A stretch of 6,694 bases of DNA from Beijerinckiaceae bacterium (GCA_947456315.1 CANGRU010000095.1:1-6694), one strand, 5' to 3'; shown: positions 1-5,897, counted from the first letter of the stretch. A program made the numbers and translations. Notes: generated from the sequence alone by a model not told the origin.

Positions 1-21
1 TATTCGACAAGTGACCCAAGG

Positions 22-768
22 TCAGGTCAAGCGCGGCAGCCCCAGTCCGAAAAGGAAGCCGGCGAGGTCGTCCGTCAGGTAATCGACGTGGGCGGCTTTG
101 GCGCCAGCGGCAATTTCCCAATCCTCGCGATGGTCATGGGCGCCAGCCTTGGGCGTCACCAGCACGGTCTTCATGCCGCGCGCATGGGGCACGGCGAGAT
201 TATGCGCAATGTCTTCAAACATGGCCGCAGTTTGCGGATCAACCTGATGGCGATCAAAAAAGCGCTGATAGGTTTCGGCCGCCGGTTTGGGCATGAGATC
301 GGCTGCGACAATGTCGAAAATATCTTCAAACATATGATCGATGCCAAGCTGGCGCGCTGTGTGCAGCGCATGTTTGCGCGAGCCGTTGGTCAGAATGAGT
401 TTGCGACCGGGCAGGCGCGTGATGGCTTGCGCCAATGTGTGATCAGGCACCAACGACGAGCGATCAATGTCATGCACAAAGTCGAGAAATTCGTCTGACG
501 AAATCGCATGCTCTTCCATCAGCCCGCGCAGCGTTGTGCCGTATTTTTGATAATAATATTTCTGCAAGGCGCGCGAGGACATGCCGTCGAGCCCGAACAG
601 ATGGGCCATGAACACCGTGATGCGGTGATCGATCTTGGGCCACAGATCACTGGAGGGCGGATAGAGCGTATTGTCGAGATCAAAGACCCATGTTGTGACA
701 TGGGCAAAAGCGGCCCGTGTATCGTCGGGCAGCAGCGGAAAAGCCGCATCATCCTTGTCGGAATTCAA
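22..768 (-). CDS. HAD-family hydrolase, pyrimidine 5'-nucleotidase-like
   Basis: A 248-residue haloacid-dehalogenase-superfamily phosphatase, probably cytoplasmic and acting on nucleoside monophosphates or similar small phosphate esters. Motif I is VFDLDNTLYP (residues 28-37), with D30 the expected nucleophile and D32 the acid/base. Motif II is LTNGS (126-130), the motif III lysine is in MPKP (159-162), and motif IV is FEDIAHN (184-190). The helical cap lies between motifs I and II. The DLDNTLYP form and the layout match the SDT1-like pyrimidine 5'-nucleotidase group, but the substrate is inferred. It is the last visible gene of the operon, 26 bases after argB; in related genomes a gene of this kind commonly follows argB. 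No in-frame ATG or GTG precedes motif I, so the best start is TTG 768, with an AGGA at 781-784 that is rather far away (12 bases). A more upstream ATT (787-789) is discussed in the findings. Confidence 0.88.
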   Translation of the reverse strand: MNSDKDDAAFPLLPDDTRAAFAHVTTWVFDLDNTLYPPSSDLWPKIDHRITVFMAHLFGLDGMSSRALQKYYYQKYGTTLRGLMEEHAISSDEFLDFVHDIDRSSLVPDHTLAQAITRLPGRKLILTNGSRKHALHTARQLGIDHMFEDIFDIVAADLMPKPAAETYQRFFDRHQVDPQTAAMFEDIAHNLAVPHARGMKTVLVTPKAGAHDHREDWEIAAGAKAAHVDYLTDDLAGFLFGLGLPRLT

Positions 769-794
769 ATCTGCGGCTTTTCCTGAAATGGTGG

Positions 795-1661
795 TTACCT
801 CGTGATCAGCGTGCCTGCACCACCATCGGTGAGCAGTTCGACGAGCACCGCATGCGGTGTCTGGCCATCGAGAATGACAACACCTTCAACGCCCTGTTCA
901 AGCGCATAAATGCAGGTTTCGACCTTGGGGATCATGCCGCCTGTGATGGTGCCATCAGCAATCAGCCGACGGATGTCATCAATTTTCAATTCCTTGATCA
1001 ACTGCTTGTTTTTGTCGAGCACACCAGGAACGTCGGTCAGGAACAGCAGGCGCTTGGCGCCCAGTGCGCCAGCAATGGCGCCAGCAAATGTGTCGGCATT
1101 GACATTATAGGTCTCGCCATCGGCGCCCATGGCGACAGGCGCGAGCACGGGAATGAGTTCACGGCCGAGCACTTGGTCGAGCACCGTCGTGTCGACCTTG
1201 TCGGGTTCGCCGACGAAGCCCAAGTCCACATCGCTGTCGGTAACTTTGCGCGCGGTGACCATATTGCCGTCTTTGCCGCACAGACCAATCGCACGGCCCC
1301 CTTCGGCATTGATATAGCCGACGAGGTTTTTGTTGATGGAGCCAGCCAGCACCATTTCGACAATCTCGACCGTGGCGCGATCGGTGATGCGCAGGCCTGA
1401 AGCGAACTCCGATTTGATGCCGAGCTTTTTCAGCATGGCGCCGATCTGCGGGCCGCCGCCATGAACGACAACCGGATTGACGCCCGATTGCTCGAGCAGA
1501 ACCATGTCTTTGGCAAAGCGGCGGGCGACTTCTTCGTCACCCATCGCGTGACCGCCATATTTCACAACGATGATGGATTCGTCATAGCGCAGCATGTGCG
1601 GCAGGGCCTGCATGAGGATTTCGGCCTGCTCCTGCGGGCTGCCTTTCAGCATGTTGGTCAT
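795..1661 (-). CDS. argB: Acetylglutamate kinase (arginine biosynthesis)
   Basis: ArgB phosphorylates N-acetyl-L-glutamate with ATP, the second step of arginine synthesis by the acetylated route, in the cytoplasm. The 288 residues show the whole amino-acid-kinase signature: VKYGGHAM with catalytic K34, HGGGPQ (67-72), the substrate loop GLRITD (89-94, R91), NVNAD (186-190, with N186 and D190 matching known ligand and catalytic positions), and GGMIPK with K246. About 25 residues precede the VKYGG strand. In the family this extra N-terminal helix marks hexameric, arginine-inhibited enzymes, and the C-terminal H270 and GAGT (281-284) fit the same class, so feedback inhibition by arginine is inferred. 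The start at ATG 1661 is backed by AAGGA at 1668-1672, six bases away. It follows engB after 187 bases containing a palindromic repeat, and precedes the HAD gene by 26 bases. Confidence 0.97.
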   Translation of the reverse strand: MTNMLKGSPQEQAEILMQALPHMLRYDESIIVVKYGGHAMGDEEVARRFAKDMVLLEQSGVNPVVVHGGGPQIGAMLKKLGIKSEFASGLRITDRATVEIVEMVLAGSINKNLVGYINAEGGRAIGLCGKDGNMVTARKVTDSDVDLGFVGEPDKVDTTVLDQVLGRELIPVLAPVAMGADGETYNVNADTFAGAIAGALGAKRLLFLTDVPGVLDKNKQLIKELKIDDIRRLIADGTITGGMIPKVETCIYALEQGVEGVVILDGQTPHAVLVELLTDGGAGTLITR

Positions 1662-1667
1662 GTGTGA

Positions 1668-1672
1668 TCCTT
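1668..1672 (-). promoter_or_regulatory. Ribosome binding site of argB
   Basis: On the minus strand the bases read AAGGA, six bases before ATG 1661. The match supports the upstream methionine (MTNMLKGS) over the second methionine three codons later. Confidence 0.7.
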
Positions 1673-1754
1673 ATATGATCTCTTTTGGCGCGCCCCTGTT
1701 TAGCCCGTCCCCATGGCAGCCTCAAGACGGCTGGCGACGAAACGGTCCAAAGCC

Positions 1755-1838
1755 GTCATTGCGAGGAGGGCGAAGGCCGACGCGGCCATCCAGAGGGCCA
1801 TGTGAGGCTCTGGATTGCTTCGCTACACTCGCAATGAC
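1755..1838. repeat. Extragenic palindromic repeat (REP/MITE-like) between engB and argB
   Basis: The outer arms GTCATTGCGAG (1755-1765) and CTCGCAATGAC (1828-1838) are perfect 11-base inverted repeats. Further in, GCGAAG (1770-1775) faces CTTCGC (1818-1823), and ATCCAGAG (1788-1795) faces CTCTGGAT (1808-1815) around a 12-base loop. The whole is an 84-base imperfect palindrome that would fold on either strand. From memory, the words GTCATTGCGAG, GCGAAGC and ATCCAGAG are typical of a dispersed palindromic repeat common between genes in Hyphomicrobiales such as Bradyrhizobium; the copy number here cannot be seen from one window. It ends 10 bases beyond the engB stop codon and carries no open frame of note. 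In the operon transcript it could act as an RNA hairpin that protects the engB 3' end or lowers read-through into argB, but this is inference. Confidence 0.8.
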
Positions 1839-1848
1839 CGGGTGGGGC

Positions 1849-2511
1849 CTAAAACTCTACGCCGCGCTCTTTCAGAATGCGGGCAATGCCTTCACGCAAT
1901 TCGCCGATGCCTTCCCCCGTTTCGGACGAGGTGAAGATGATTTCGGGATGGGCCGCAGGGTGCTTGGCAAGTGCCTGGCGCACGCCTTCAATGCGGGCTT
2001 CGACTTCGGACTTTTTGCACTCGTCCTTTTTCGTCAGCACGATCTGGTAGGACATGGCGGATTTGTCGAGCAGGTCGAACATTTCAAGATCGGGCGGCTT
2101 CAGCCCGTGACGACCATCGATCAGCACAAAGACACGTGCCAGAGAGGCACGGCCGCGCAGATAGGCGTGCATCAGCTGCGTCCAGGTCGAAATCTTCTCT
2201 TTCGACACAGCCGCATAGCCATAGCCCGGCATATCGACCAAGCGCATCGGCTCTTCGCCGGGGGTGCCCATGGCAAAGAAGTTGAGTTGCTGGGTGCGGC
2301 CGGGTGTGTTGGAGGTGCGCGCCAGCGCCTTGCGGCCTGTCAGCGCATTGAGCAGCGATGATTTGCCAACATTGGAGCGGCCAGCAAAGGCGACTTCAAC
2401 AGGCCCCATCGGAGGCAGGCCATCAATTTTGGCTGCCGCCCAGATGAATTCGCAATTGCCCGCAAACAGTTTGCGCGCTCGCTCGAACAATTCGGGATCG
2501 CTCTCGATCAT
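1849..2511 (-). CDS. engB: Ribosome-assembly GTPase EngB (YihA/YsxC family)
   Basis: A 220-residue TrmE-Era-EngA-EngB-type GTPase, normal in length for the family. EngB proteins are cytoplasmic, usually essential, and help late assembly of the large ribosomal subunit. The nucleotide-binding motifs occur in order: G1 GRSNVGKSS (residues 44-52), the switch region NTPGRTQ (69-74) with the G2 threonine, G3 DMPGYG (93-98), G4 TKKD (160-163) and G5 SSETG (195-199). The long N-terminal helix region before G1 and the PPMGPVEVAFAGRSN context are family hallmarks. The start at ATG 2511 has AGGG at 2521-2524, nine bases away. It follows yidC by 51 bases that contain a GC-rich hairpin and is followed by the palindromic repeat before argB. 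The position after yidC in the same operon is common in alphaproteobacteria. Confidence 0.96.
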   Translation of the reverse strand: MIESDPELFERARKLFAGNCEFIWAAAKIDGLPPMGPVEVAFAGRSNVGKSSLLNALTGRKALARTSNTPGRTQQLNFFAMGTPGEEPMRLVDMPGYGYAAVSKEKISTWTQLMHAYLRGRASLARVFVLIDGRHGLKPPDLEMFDLLDKSAMSYQIVLTKKDECKKSEVEARIEGVRQALAKHPAAHPEIIFTSSETGEGIGELREGIARILKERGVEF

Positions 2512-2531
2512 GGAACCAATCCCTGTGTGGG

Positions 2532-2555
2532 CCGCGCGCCCACCTGAGCGCGCGG
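2532..2555. other. GC-rich hairpin between yidC and engB
   Basis: CCGCGCGC (2532-2539) and GCGCGCGG (2548-2555) form a perfect 8-base inverted repeat around an 8-base loop. It lies between the yidC stop codon (2563-2565) and the engB ribosome binding site (2521-2524). On the minus strand no T run follows it, so it is not a standard intrinsic terminator. It could stabilise the yidC 3' end or affect engB translation; both are inference. Confidence 0.5.
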
Positions 2556-2562
2556 TGATTTG

Positions 2563-4371
2563 TTAAGCGGAGTTCTTTTTGCCCAGCAGACCTGAGAGAT
2601 TGTCCCAGAGTTCCACCTTCACGCCTGCGCGCTTCATGATGAAATATTGCTGCGTGACGGAGAGCAGGTTGTTCCACGTCCAGTAGATGACGAGGCCAGC
2701 CGGGAATGTGCCGAGCATGAAGGTGAAGATGATCGGCATCCAGGTGAACATCTGCTTCTGGACAGGATCGGTCGGCTCCGGATTCATCTTCATCTGGACG
2801 AACATGGAAATGCCCATCAGCAGCGGCCAGATGCCGATCGCCAGGAAGTGACCGACCATCGGCAGGCTTGTGGGATCAAACGGCAGCAGACCGAAGAGAT
2901 TGAAGACGGTTGTCGGATCGGGCGCCGACAGATCCTTGATCCAGCCGAAGAAAGGCGCGTGGCGCATTTCCAGCGTGATGAAGATCACTTTGTAGAGGCC
3001 GAAGAAGACGGGGATCTGCACCAGCACGGGCAAACAGCCCGCCACCGGATTGATCTTCTCGCGCTTGTAGAGCTCCATCAGCTCGAGCTGTTGCTTCTGC
3101 TTGTCATCCTTGTAGCGCTCGCGCAGGAGCGTCATTTCCGGCTGCACAGCCTTCATCTTCGCCATCGACAGATAGGAGCGATTGGCGAGCGGGAAGAAGA
3201 CAGCCTTCACGATCACGGTGACGACGAGAATGGCGACACCGAAATTGCCGACAAAATGATAAATCAGATCGATCAGTTTGAAGAGCGGCTTGGTGATGAA
3301 ATAGAACCAGCCCCAGTCAATCATCAGGTCGAAGTTCTTGATGCCGAGCGATGTCTGATAGCCATCAATCGTGCGCACTTCTTTGGCGCCAGCAAAGATG
3401 CGTGTGGTGGTGACTTCGCTCGCAGCGCCGGCCTCCACAGTGCGTGCATCTTCGAGAATGAACGTCTGGTAGAGGCGCGGCTGGTTGGCAGCACCCGTTG
3501 CCGAGAAACGACCGCCGAATTTCGCATCCTGTGCGGGCACGATAGCGGTGGCCCAATATTTATCGGTAAAGCCCATCCAGCCTGCTGTGCCTTCGGCCAG
3601 GCGCATGGATTGGGGTTCTTTTTCAATCGCATCATAGGTCAGTTCGATGATGCGTGAATCGCCAACGATACCAAGCAGGCCTTCATGCAGAACGGCATAG
3701 CCATCTGTCTTGGGCTTGCCGATGCGTGTGATGCTGGCGAAAGCCTGCAGGGTCACGGCCGCGCCGCTCTTGTTCTCGACCGTTTCCTTGACCGAGAACA
3801 TGTAGCGGTCATCGATGGAAATGGTGCGCTTGAAGGTCAGGCCCTTGCCATTGTCCCACGTCAGTTCAACGGGCGTGGTGGTGGTGAGCTTGGTGCCATT
3901 GGCTTTCCAGAGCGTGTTGGCATCGGGCAGCGTCAGCGCGCTGCCGGCAGCCGCACGAAAGCCTGTCTCTGCATAATAGGCATGGGATGAGCCCACCGGC
4001 GCGAAGAGTTCGATCATCGGGCTGTTGGGATCAATCGTGTCGCGGAAGTTTTTCAGTGAGACATCGTCGATCAAGCCGCCCTTGAGGGCAATCGAGCCGG
4101 CAAGGGCTGGCGTGTCGATGGTGATGCGCGGCGACAGCGGCAAAGCGTCTGCGCGCGTGCGCGTCGCTTGTGCGGCGTCAGCAGTGGCAGCAGGTGCGCC
4201 CGGGTTCACGTTGGCAGCGGGTGCGGGAGCAGCTGGAGCCGTTGTCTGCGTGGCTTGCTGCGCCTGACGCTGCTTTTCCACGGTCGGTGCGCCGTAAAAA
4301 TAGTTCCAGCCAAACAGCACGATCATCGACAGGCCGATGGCGAGGAAAAGATTCTTTTGTTCGCTGCTCAT
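2563..4371 (-). CDS. yidC: Membrane protein insertase YidC (Oxa1 family)
   Basis: YidC inserts and folds inner-membrane proteins, alone or with the Sec translocon. The 602-residue protein has the Gram-negative layout: an N-terminal transmembrane helix (about residues 7-26, NLFLAIGLSMIVLFGWNYFYG), an Ala/Pro/Gln-rich linker (about 35-70), a large periplasmic domain (about 80-345), and the C-terminal 60-kDa inner-membrane domain. That domain has hydrophobic segments near 352-395, 443-466, 506-526 and 542-575 and a cytoplasmic loop between, including MAKMKAVQPEM (403-413). The groove position that is arginine in E. coli (R366) is K389 here (VIVKAVFFPLAN). The start at ATG 4371 is chosen because it begins the conserved MSSEQKN segment and overlaps the rnpA stop as ATGA, suggesting coupled translation. 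The frame stays open upstream to 4479, but that part lies inside rnpA. Confidence 0.97.
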   Translation of the reverse strand: MSSEQKNLFLAIGLSMIVLFGWNYFYGAPTVEKQRQAQQATQTTAPAAPAPAANVNPGAPAATADAAQATRTRADALPLSPRITIDTPALAGSIALKGGLIDDVSLKNFRDTIDPNSPMIELFAPVGSSHAYYAETGFRAAAGSALTLPDANTLWKANGTKLTTTTPVELTWDNGKGLTFKRTISIDDRYMFSVKETVENKSGAAVTLQAFASITRIGKPKTDGYAVLHEGLLGIVGDSRIIELTYDAIEKEPQSMRLAEGTAGWMGFTDKYWATAIVPAQDAKFGGRFSATGAANQPRLYQTFILEDARTVEAGAASEVTTTRIFAGAKEVRTIDGYQTSLGIKNFDLMIDWGWFYFITKPLFKLIDLIYHFVGNFGVAILVVTVIVKAVFFPLANRSYLSMAKMKAVQPEMTLLRERYKDDKQKQQLELMELYKREKINPVAGCLPVLVQIPVFFGLYKVIFITLEMRHAPFFGWIKDLSAPDPTTVFNLFGLLPFDPTSLPMVGHFLAIGIWPLLMGISMFVQMKMNPEPTDPVQKQMFTWMPIIFTFMLGTFPAGLVIYWTWNNLLSVTQQYFIMKRAGVKVELWDNLSGLLGKKNSA

Positions 4372-4814
4372 GTGTGTTTGGCCTGATGAGTGTCGGTTGT
4401 TTGAATGAGACGCCGGTCGATACGTGTGATCAACGCGCCCAGTTTGTTTGTCAGATCTGCGAAGCGGATGGAAAGACATTCACGCCGTGCAACGATCACA
4501 TAATCGCAAGCATGGCTATCGGTCGAAGGGTCGCGCGTCGAGGGATTTTCGCGCAAAGCAGCGCGCAGGCGACGGCGGATGCGATTGCGCTCCACCGAAT
4601 TGCCGGTTTTCTTTGTGACGGTCAGACCGAAGCGGCGCCCAGTCGGGGCCAGATCGTGTGGGCGCAATTTCGCTTGCAGGGTGAAGGCCGCCTCATGCAG
4701 GCGGGCGCCCTTGGCGACAGCGAGAAATTCTTTGCGCTCTTTCAGCCGCCCGAAGGCGACTGAGGGTGCTGTGCGGGCCGAGTCATCGACAGATCCGCCA
4801 ATTTGGCCTGTCAT
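4368..4814 (-). CDS. rnpA: Ribonuclease P protein component
   Basis: RnpA is the basic protein partner of the catalytic RNase P RNA and takes part in 5' maturation of tRNA. The 148 residues include the typical entry FGRLKERKEFLAVAKG (21-36), the strand RRFGLTVTKKTG (60-71), and the RNR signature NSVERNRIRRRLRAALRE (72-89), followed by DYVIVARRE (104-112). About 20 residues precede the conserved core, a moderate N-terminal extension without a likely inner start, since no in-frame ATG or GTG falls between ATG 4814 and the core. AGGGGG (4824-4829) lies nine bases before the start. The gene follows rpmH by 39 bases, the near-universal bacterial pairing, and its TGA overlaps the yidC ATG. No yidD lies between rnpA and yidC. 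Confidence 0.95.
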   Translation of the reverse strand: MTGQIGGSVDDSARTAPSVAFGRLKERKEFLAVAKGARLHEAAFTLQAKLRPHDLAPTGRRFGLTVTKKTGNSVERNRIRRRLRAALRENPSTRDPSTDSHACDYVIVARRECLSIRFADLTNKLGALITRIDRRLIQTTDTHQAKHT

Positions 4815-4833
4815 CTGGGTCGGCCCCCTTGCG

Positions 4834-4852
4834 CGAGCCCCGAAGGGTCTCG
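4834..4852 (-). other. UUCG-loop hairpin between rpmH and rnpA
   Basis: On the minus strand the transcript reads CGAG-A-CCC-UUCG-GGG-CUCG: seven base pairs with one bulged A, closed by a C(UUCG)G tetraloop, a very stable loop type. It begins one base after the rpmH stop codon and ends just before the rnpA ribosome binding site (4824-4829). There is no U tract, so it is not a classic terminator. It may protect the short rpmH message or affect rnpA translation; this is inferred. Confidence 0.6.
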
Positions 4853-4853
4853 G

Positions 4854-4988
4854 TTAGGCCGAAAGGCGCTTGCGGCCGCGGGCGCGACGAGCAGCGATAA
4901 TGCGACGGCCGCCAACGGTGGCCATGCGCGAGCGGAAGCCATGACGGCGCTTACGCACGATCTTGGAGGGTTGATAAGTCCGCTTCAC
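4854..4988 (-). CDS. rpmH: 50S ribosomal protein L34 (bL34)
   Basis: A 44-residue, very basic protein of the large ribosomal subunit. It reads (M)[17 protein letters not shown], then [17 protein letters not shown], then ARGRKRLSA: the full L34 family from start to end at its normal length. The start is GTG at 4986-4988, directly before the invariant KRTYQPS, with TGGAG at 4996-5000 seven bases away; no ATG could give the conserved N-terminus. It is the first gene of the minus-strand operon, ahead of rnpA by 39 bases. dnaA, the usual neighbour of rpmH in many bacteria, is not next to it here; a divergent cupin gene is. Confidence 0.97.
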   Translation of the reverse strand: MKRTYQPSKIVRKRRHGFRSRMATVGGRRIIAARRARGRKRLSA

Positions 4989-5151
4989 GGGTGTGCTCCA
5001 GTTACTGGGGAAAAGCAGAAAGCGGCCTGATTTCAGGCTCTTACGGCAGTTCCAAAGGGGTCGAGGTTGGCGCTGGTTCCGCTTTCCCCATCAAATGCCT
5101 TGCGGCAAAGGGAAAAGGACGTCGTCAGCGCTGGCCGAATTCGTTGGCGCG

Positions 5152-5181
5152 CATATAGAGGCAGAGCCCGCCCGAAGTCAA
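5152..5181 (-). promoter_or_regulatory. Candidate sigma-70-type promoter of the rpmH operon
   Basis: On the minus strand, TTGACT (-35, 5176-5181) is followed after 18 bases by TATATG (-10, 5152-5157); with a 17-base gap the -10 reads CTATAT. The -35 hexamer is close to consensus. Transcription would start near 5145, leaving about 155 bases of leader before rpmH. The -35 element overlaps the palindrome GTCAATTGAC. No other equally good candidate was seen upstream of rpmH. Prediction from the sequence only. Confidence 0.5.
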
Positions 5182-5186
5182 TTGAC
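5177..5186. promoter_or_regulatory. Palindrome GTCAATTGAC over the -35 element
   Basis: A perfect 10-base palindrome that provides a TTGAC word on both strands: TTGACT on the minus strand, used by the candidate rpmH promoter, and TTGACG on the plus strand. No convincing -10 element lies 16-18 bases downstream on the plus strand. It may be a regulator site or simply symmetry arising from the -35 hexamer. Confidence 0.3.
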
Positions 5187-5257
5187 GTTCGTGCGCCTGT
5201 GGAGGGTTTGCGCCTCTGCCAAGCCATGCCAGATTGGTCAGGCAAAGTAAAAACAAG

Positions 5258-5269
5258 CCCCGATCGGGG
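5258..5269. promoter_or_regulatory. Palindrome CCCCGATCGGGG before the cupin gene
   Basis: A perfect 12-base palindrome four bases before the cupin ribosome binding site GGGAGGA (5274-5280). It could be an operator or form a small hairpin near the ribosome binding site. On the minus strand it is followed by CTTGTTTTTAC, slightly terminator-like, but the stem is only four bases and no minus-strand gene lies upstream. Confidence 0.3.
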
Positions 5270-5286
5270 GTGAGGGAGGAAAGACG

Positions 5287-5823
5287 ATGACAGACACCAG
5301 CGCCCGCGCGCCCCAGCCCATCCGCCGTATCGTCACAGGCCATGATGCCGATGGGCGGGCCACCGTCCTGATCGACAAGGTGGCGTCCAATACCAAGAGC
5401 TCGCGCCCCGGCCAGTTCTCGACGCTCCTCTGGTGCACGGATGACGCCCCCGCCACCATGCCGCTGGGGCTCGATGCCGAGGATATGGGCGAGCGCAAGC
5501 TCGGCACTTACCCGCCCGAAAAGGGCACCCGCTTCATGATTGCCGAATATCCCCCCGGTAATATGCCCCGCCGCCACCGCACCGAGACCATTGATTACAT
5601 CATTGTCCTCTCGGGCGAGGTCGAGATGGATCTGGATGGCGACGAGAAGGTCACCATGGGGCCGGGTGACGTCATGATCCAGCGCGGCACCTATCACGCC
5701 TGGCGCAACAAGGGGCCCGACGTCTGCCGCATGGCCTTTGTGCTGGTGGATGCACAGCCTCTGGGGCTGGGTGACCCTGTCCTGCGTGGCGAAGGGGTCG
5801 GGGCCCGCGTTAAGCACGATTGA
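5287..5823 (+). CDS. Single-domain cupin protein of unknown substrate
   Basis: A 178-residue, probably cytoplasmic protein with a single cupin beta-barrel in its C-terminal half. Motif 1 is GNMPRRHRTETIDYIIVLSGEV (91-112, written here from G91 to V112 with key residues H97, T99, D103, G110). Motif 2 is GDVMIQRGTYHAWRN (127-141) with H137 and N141. In classical cupins motif 1 carries HxH and a glutamate; here the second histidine is T99 and the acid is D103, so metal binding may be altered. The HRTxTIDY..VLSGE and RGT.HAWRN forms are common in a widespread group of small cupins without assigned function. The start ATG 5287 has GGGAGGA (5274-5280) six bases away. It diverges from rpmH and is followed by a strong terminator and hisZ. 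No function is assigned. Confidence 0.85.
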   Translation: MTDTSARAPQPIRRIVTGHDADGRATVLIDKVASNTKSSRPGQFSTLLWCTDDAPATMPLGLDAEDMGERKLGTYPPEKGTRFMIAEYPPGNMPRRHRTETIDYIIVLSGEVEMDLDGDEKVTMGPGDVMIQRGTYHAWRNKGPDVCRMAFVLVDAQPLGLGDPVLRGEGVGARVKHD

Positions 5824-5845
5824 GCTAAAAGGCTTCGCATCGGAC

Positions 5846-5880
5846 CGCCCCGCTTGCTACAAGCGGGGCGATTTTATTTT
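5846..5880 (+). terminator. Rho-independent terminator after the cupin gene
   Basis: CGCCCCGCTTG (5846-5856) and CAAGCGGGGCG (5860-5870) form a perfect 11-base stem around a CTA loop, followed at once by ATTTTATTTT (5871-5880). This is a textbook intrinsic terminator for the plus strand. The opposite strand lacks a T run, so it should act one way. It ends only 17 bases before the hisZ start codon and therefore occupies the hisZ leader. Confidence 0.93.
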
Positions 5881-5882
5881 CA

Positions 5883-5889
5883 AGAAGGG
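5883..5889 (+). promoter_or_regulatory. Ribosome binding site of hisZ
   Basis: AGAAGGG lies eight bases before GTG 5898 and directly after the terminator T tract. It favours this GTG over the in-frame ATG at 5919, which has no comparable site. Confidence 0.55.
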
Positions 5890-5897
5890 TGAGACCC

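Larger units (their letters stand above)
4989..5286. other. Divergent intergenic region between rpmH and the cupin gene
   Basis: These 298 bases hold the leader and likely promoter of the rpmH operon, two short palindromes (5177-5186 and 5258-5269), and the cupin ribosome binding site. Open frames on both strands here have no recognisable protein character and no good ribosome binding site. A weak 5-base stem (5025-5029 with 5034-5038) lies in the rpmH leader. I see no DnaA-box cluster, tRNA, or known riboswitch. Confidence 0.6.

Noticed and set aside
717..1400. A 227-codon plus-strand frame opposite argB and the HAD start
   Set aside because: It is a mirror frame of the well-supported ArgB; composition is low in protein character and no family is recognised.
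1687..1694. The palindrome GGCGCGCC upstream of argB
   Set aside because: An 8-base GC palindrome is expected by chance in GC-rich DNA, and nothing nearby supports a role.
1594..2361. A 255-codon plus-strand frame through the repeat and opposite engB
   Set aside because: It crosses the palindromic repeat and mirrors EngB; no motif or ribosome binding site supports it.
2647..3657. A long open frame (336 codons) on the plus strand opposite yidC
   Set aside because: It is antisense to the conserved C-terminal half of YidC, rich in His, Glu and Arg as expected from a reversed membrane-protein frame, and has no recognisable domain.
4372..4479. A 36-residue upstream extension of YidC
   Set aside because: It lies wholly within rnpA in another frame, and the conserved YidC N-terminus begins at ATG 4371, which overlaps the rnpA stop.
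5025..5038. A small hairpin GCCTG-ATTT-CAGGC in the rpmH leader as an attenuator
   Set aside because: The stem is only five pairs and the downstream minus-strand bases are a broken pyrimidine tract, too weak to call a terminator.
5182..5210. A plus-strand promoter for the cupin gene starting with TTGACG
   Set aside because: The bases at the right distance (GGTTTG) do not resemble a -10 element, and I found no better candidate.
5033..5245. A 70-codon minus-strand frame in the rpmH leader
   Set aside because: It would begin upstream of the predicted promoter, has no good ribosome binding site and no recognisable protein features.
4989..5286. A possible replication origin next to rpmH
   Set aside because: I see no cluster of DnaA boxes of the TTATCCACA type and no dnaA gene; alphaproteobacterial origins are usually elsewhere.
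5125..5817. A 230-codon minus-strand frame opposite the cupin gene
   Set aside because: The plus-strand cupin has clear motifs and a strong ribosome binding site; the antisense frame has neither.
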